The position numbers and the translations under genes are program-made. A DNA stretch of 64,000 bases from Sinotaia quadrata (lineage: Eukaryota > Mollusca > Gastropoda > Architaenioglossa > Viviparidae): NCBI GenBank assembly GCA_028829895.1, contig CM054181.1, forward strand, positions 111,759,360 to 111,823,359, given 5' to 3'. The stretch's first letter is position 1, and the number at the start of each line of letters is the position of its first letter. A model generated the notes under the pieces. It worked only from the letters and a program-made list of their open reading frames with translations, was not told the DNA's origin and searched no databases. Of this stretch, positions 59,460 through 64,000 are shown piece by piece.

Positions 59460-62003
59460 ATTAATCACTTGCCACGTTTACTGGCCATGGTCGCGCAAAT
59501 TTAAACAAAGAAAACCCTTCGCTCACCTAATTGGCGCAAATACCAAGCAAGCACCGGTCAGTAAATCTGCCACCATGCACGACTCATTCGTTCAGGACCT
59601 CACTTCCGAAACAAGCATTATAGCAATGTCCACGTCATTCGAATTACAAAATAGCGTTCAATTTAAAATTGCACGTCATGAAAATTTATATATGGGAAAA
59701 TTTCCCATCATACGACAGTCAACAAATAAACAGAGGGCATACATTTAGTGCAGGGCAACATTTTTTTTTCTATTACACATAACTGACCATTAGTAAAGAA
59801 TAATTTTAAAAAGCACATTATCCTATCGTAGAAAGTTAGAACGTCAGATGTGCAAAAAGAACGGTGTGTAAGGACCTAACAGTATGTGTTTGACGGAGGG
59901 CGGTTGAGGGAGTGCGCCAAACTAGGTGCGACTTGTTTCACCCCCTTCCGCCAGTCCTCCTGCCCTCCACCTCAGAAGGCGACTCAGCCCAAGACTGAGA
60001 ACATCGTGAAGATGAAAGGTCTATTGCGGCTTCTGGAGTGAGAGAAAGCGTTAATACAATCGTGCTTTTCATATAACACAGACGAACATCACGCTTTTGT
60101 GGGTGTCTGTGTACGTCTTAAAATTTTAAGCTGTAGTCAGAATGAAAAGAGGCACAATACTGAGGCATATGTTTTTTTTAATTCAGCCTTCCAGTCTGCG
60201 GTCCAAACTTTTTTAAAAAATAGACTAAAATAAAAACAAAAACTTCAGAAAATTTTTTAAAGTGATAATTTTCTTTTTTCAGTGAGAATTGCCGTTATTT
60301 ACAACAACACCCCCCCCCCTCCTCTGCTCTTTCCCAATGACTGTCGATAATTTGGGCAATCTTTAGCTTGCCTTGGGACGTCGATGGTCAATGTAGGTCA
60401 GGGTTTTGTTATAAACAGCGCATGTTTGTTATCAACAGTTCCTGCAGCGTCATGACAATGTGAAGAGTATTGAGTGCTAATTCATCAAAACGTGTCAGTA
60501 ACGGGAGAGCGACAGTCTTTCCCTACTCGTTGTTATTTACAAACGCACTCGCGCGGATTGTTCAGTCACCCATAGGCCCACAAAGTTGAGGAAACTTCTT
60601 GAACGGTATCTGAACAGCTATAGTCTTGTTCAATGGTTTTGTGACCGATATGTCCAAGTTTTTGTTTGCTTCCCCCATCCCACACACACACACACACACA
60701 CACTTTGTTTTCGACAGCACCCACACAAAACGTTGAGAAACACCGATATAGTGTTGATTAAAGGCACACTGCCGTTTGATGACATTATACCTTAACATGC
60801 TTTAAATTGACAATTTTATGTTGGGGAAAATATATTACACCTTGACTAATAAACACTCATGGATAATAGAATAATTACCATTTTCAAAACTTTAAAATAA
60901 AATCCACAAAAATAAATCGAACAGTTGTCACCGTGAATAATATGCACTGAACAATATTAATTTCCATAAGTGTGACATCGTAACGTCAGAAAGAGAGTGA
61001 AGCTATTTATAACACAGTCAAATACGTCGACCGAAGTTAAGAAATAAAGAAATTTTTTTTCGTTCGGGTCGGTTCATTTGTAAAGAGCCAGAAGAATTCG
61101 AAAGGGGATGAATCATAAATAAATGCTGAATTATATATAAACATAGTGAAAACTGGAAAACGCCATTTAAAATACTTAATAATTCGATTTATATTTGCAG
61201 TAGAGAAATAAATATGCAACTTACCGACATTTATATCGGGAGTAGAGCCTATTATGATCCATAACTAATCTGCTCTGAAACTGCACACATCACTACACAT
61301 AATGAATCTTCTAGGGAGGGATGCAGTACACATATAGTATAATTAACTATCTATTAACGAAGCACGATCGAAAGAGTAAAATAAACACTAAATTGTTAGT
61401 GACTAGACCTGTACTATCTACCGTAAGTGAGAGGAGGGGGGGGGGCAGTTGTGCAATTCATTTCCATATATTTAAAAAAAACAGTATGTTTTTAAAAGAA
61501 AACATTTCTAAAATGTGTTCATCTTACAGATACAAAACAACAACAATATCTTTCTTTGTTATGGTTCTACTTTCCATGAGCTGGGTACGGCGGAAGTAAC
61601 TCTGACCCAACTTTTACAACAACAAAAAACAAAAAAAAAAACCCCAAACCCACCCCACAAATGCTGTCTGCTAGTTCTTTTACCGCAGCAAACTACTTCG
61701 ATAAGTTAAAGCAGTTTTACGTTACAGTGCGGATTAATTGGCAGTCTTTGTGGTTGATGACGATAGTTTCGACTTATTAACATAATTTAATTGAGTAGAA
61801 TTTCACCAGTACTGTGGTTAGTAGTAGGTTGCAAGATATATGGGTTTTTTTATTTAAAAGAATGTGTGAAAAATGTTACACGAAAAGTTTGTAATAGTTT
61901 CAGAGCCTCAAAATTATGTTCTGTGTAATAAGACCAATTTTATCCCCCCACCTCCCGTGATAAGTTCTAAAGTTTCAACTTAAGACTTTCTGTCTTCTCT
62001 ATC
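59460..62003. other. Gene-free region
   Basis: No gene recognised. A short CA tract lies at about 60680-60703 and a G-run near 61434-61446. A GC-richer stretch (about 59870-60010) has no open frame. Confidence 0.45.
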
Positions 62004-62011
62004 GTTGTAAT

Positions 62012-62174
62012 CAATGTTCCTTCTAAGGTGCGCGGCCGCGCAGCACATTAGAAAATGCCGCGCAGCAGTTTGAAAATTCCTGCGCACACGTTTTGGTAGC
62101 AAACTCAAACAACCAGTTCAGCACACTTAGGAAAAAGTTCCGCGCGCACAGGAAAAATATTTGAGGGAACGTTG
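62012..62174. mobile_element. hAT-like MITE with perfect 8-bp target duplication
   Basis: 163 bp, ends CAATGTTCCTTCTAA and (inverted) CAACGTTCCCTCAAA. Flanked by GTTGTAAT at 62004-62011 and 62175-62182. Rich in GCGCG words; non-coding. Confidence 0.92.
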
Positions 62175-62182
62175 GTTGTAAT

Positions 62183-63040
62183 GCCTCTCTTGAGTAACTT
62201 TTGAGTAACCATATTAGTTTTATCCTGACAGGTTTAACTTTAGAGTAAACTGATTGGCTTGTAGAGTAACCGAATTAGTAGTATTAGTGTAACCAGACTA
62301 GTTTTCTTCGAACAGGAAGAACTTTAATGTAACCTGATTAGTTTGTAGTGTACCTGGATTAGTTTTAGTGTAATCAGATTACTTGTAGCCCCTCAACTTA
62401 GTAGCTTTCTCTCAGTAGCCGACAATTTCTGATGGCAGTTTGGCTGCATGCAAAAGTATCCGTTCGGCCAAATTCCTGGTGTGTTTGATTTGTTTTATGT
62501 GTACGAGTGTGCGCGTACAGAAAAAAAACCCCACTGCCATAGAAAACTCCTGACAACGTTTTCTGCCACCGACAGGATAATATATGCACGGTAAATGCAT
62601 CCACACTCACACAGATACTCGTTTGTCCTTAGGAACACAAACTACGACATAAAAAGTAAAACTTTTTTTGATGTTCTCAACAAACAACACGAGAGTGCAC
62701 GCTTACACAAATAGACCCACATTGCAGGGAGTCTTACATTTTTATTGCCTGAAAATTGTTTTGTTCTTATCTGTTCTGCATTTATGTAGCAAAGATATTG
62801 TGGAAATATGTTGAGTGCAAGCGTACTTACATATTTTAAGTTGGACCACTATATTTAAGAACTGCTTGTTAACTGCGGTCTGTAGTCCAGTAGCATCAGT
62901 AACTTTTGGCTGAAGAACTGGTAGTTGTCCGTTATGGTTTATGTTTCTTACGAGCCATTGTTAGGCTTGTGGTGATTTCACTACAAGTCTACCTGCTAAA
63001 TAGTGCTTCGTTGCCTATGTCTCCATCGTACTTAGAGTCA
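62183..63040. other. Gene-free region
   Basis: Contains short degenerate 'gtaaccagattagtttt' repeats at about 62190-62390; nothing else supported. Confidence 0.45.
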
Positions 63041-63043
63041 ACA

Positions 63044-63400
63044 TATACACTTTGACAGTAAAGAACTTCACTTTTATAGATTACAAATTTAGCTTTACTC
63101 GCATCACACATAAACAATATATACACTTTGACAGTAAAGAACTTCACTTTTATAGATTACAAATTTAGCTTTGCCCGCTTCACACATAAACAATATATAC
63201 ACTTTGACAATAAAGAACTTCACTTTTATAGATTACAAATTTAGCTTTGCCCGCTTCACACATAAACAATATATACACTTTGACAATAAAGAACTTCACT
63301 TTTATAGATTACAAATTTAGCTTTGCCCACTTCACACATAAATAATATATACATTTTGACAGTAAACACCTTTGTCCGCAGCACACATAAACAATGTATA
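63044..63400. repeat. 76-bp minisatellite, about 4.6 copies
   Basis: Units starting 'atacactttgacagtaaaga' repeat every 76 bases, the last one internally deleted. Confidence 0.93.
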
Positions 63401-64000
63401 CACGGTAATAAGGCTTGGAGTGCATGAAATTTAATAACGAAAGGAGACAAAAGACACAATGTCGCCATTCCAAGGACCACTTGCATGATTTGTGTTAGAA
63501 CCGTGAAAGACACAGTCGCTAATTCGATGTTCAAAATGTTCTCAATGTCAAGGTGAAATGACATTTATAAAAAAAAACAACAACCTGGCAATAGTCAGTA
63601 GCAAGATTGAAATAGCATAAAATAAAAGATCACACACTTTGCCAATACAGATGGGAGTTAATTCAAAATTAATTGTTAAATTATTTAATTTTGTTTTAAG
63701 GGATATTTAAAGTGTTCTTTTGAACCTGTTAACGTGGCTACTGGACTAAAAACTTGCAAAGGCAGAATACAAAAGACTTTATAGACATCATTATTTTAAT
63801 GTAGTGCATTCATTTAAAGCTTGTGTGACAATCATGATTCGACTTGGATAAATGTTTTCATTATTTTTTTTAAACAATTATTTCTGTGTACGCCTTGTTC
63901 CATTTTGTTGCAAAAGTTTTCCTGTTTTCCTGAAACAACACTGTTCGAATGTTGAAAAGTCTGCTGTCGGTACGCTCGACTGAGCTAGATAAAATGGAAA
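63401..64000. other. Right edge, no feature seen
   Basis: AT-rich DNA with no supported gene or repeat. Confidence 0.4.

Noticed and set aside
59209..59748. 145-codon plus-strand and matching minus-strand frames
   Set aside because: (CA)n translation (His-Thr or Cys-Val repeats).

Overview
The window is eukaryotic and most likely from an invertebrate animal, probably a lophotrochozoan such as a mollusc (inference). It is AT-rich. Its genes are split by GT-AG introns, with long introns and intergenic DNA full of minisatellites, (CA)n runs, small hAT-type inverted-repeat elements and an RTE/BovB-like LINE fragment. No species can be named from the sequence alone.

Left 37 kb, minus strand: a tandem array of three genes for secreted purple acid phosphatases (metallophosphoesterases) of the animal ACP7-like type. 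Copy A (exons 1-6, 8838 down to 3521) runs off the left edge. Copy B (exons 1-8, 21957 down to 14936) and copy C (exons 1-8, 37250 down to 27510) are complete. All three share exon order and intron phases, and exon lengths match except in exons 1 and 3, where C is shorter by 12 and 6 nt. The spliced frames give 479 aa (B) and 473 aa (C). All seven dinuclear-metal ligands are visible in B and C, in the motifs GDMG, GDI[TS]Y, GNHE, GHRP and GHxH; copy A shows the five encoded by exons 1-6. An orphan, decayed last exon at 25391-25507 indicates a fourth, dead copy. A and B are close paralogues and C is more diverged.

The introns are unusual. Several begin with a tandem repeat at or within a few bases of the 5' splice site. 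In intron 5 the repeat unit is a copy of the end of exon 5 together with its donor. Copies A and B use a GC donor after exon 4, where copy C uses GT.

Middle, plus strand: a four-exon gene for a RAB5IF (OPTI)-like small ER membrane protein of 129 aa (40407-48482), divergent from copy C. About 3.2 kb of repeat-rich DNA with a hAT/BED transposase scrap separates them. Its second intron carries a repeat-family copy and a foldback element of about 500 bp.

Right 15 kb (48.5-64 kb): no convincing host gene. It holds AT-rich DNA, minisatellites, a broken RTE-type endonuclease on the minus strand (57985-59225), and a 163-bp hAT-like MITE with a perfect 8-bp target duplication.

No tRNA, rRNA or CRISPR was recognised. 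All splice sites and repeat boundaries were read by eye.
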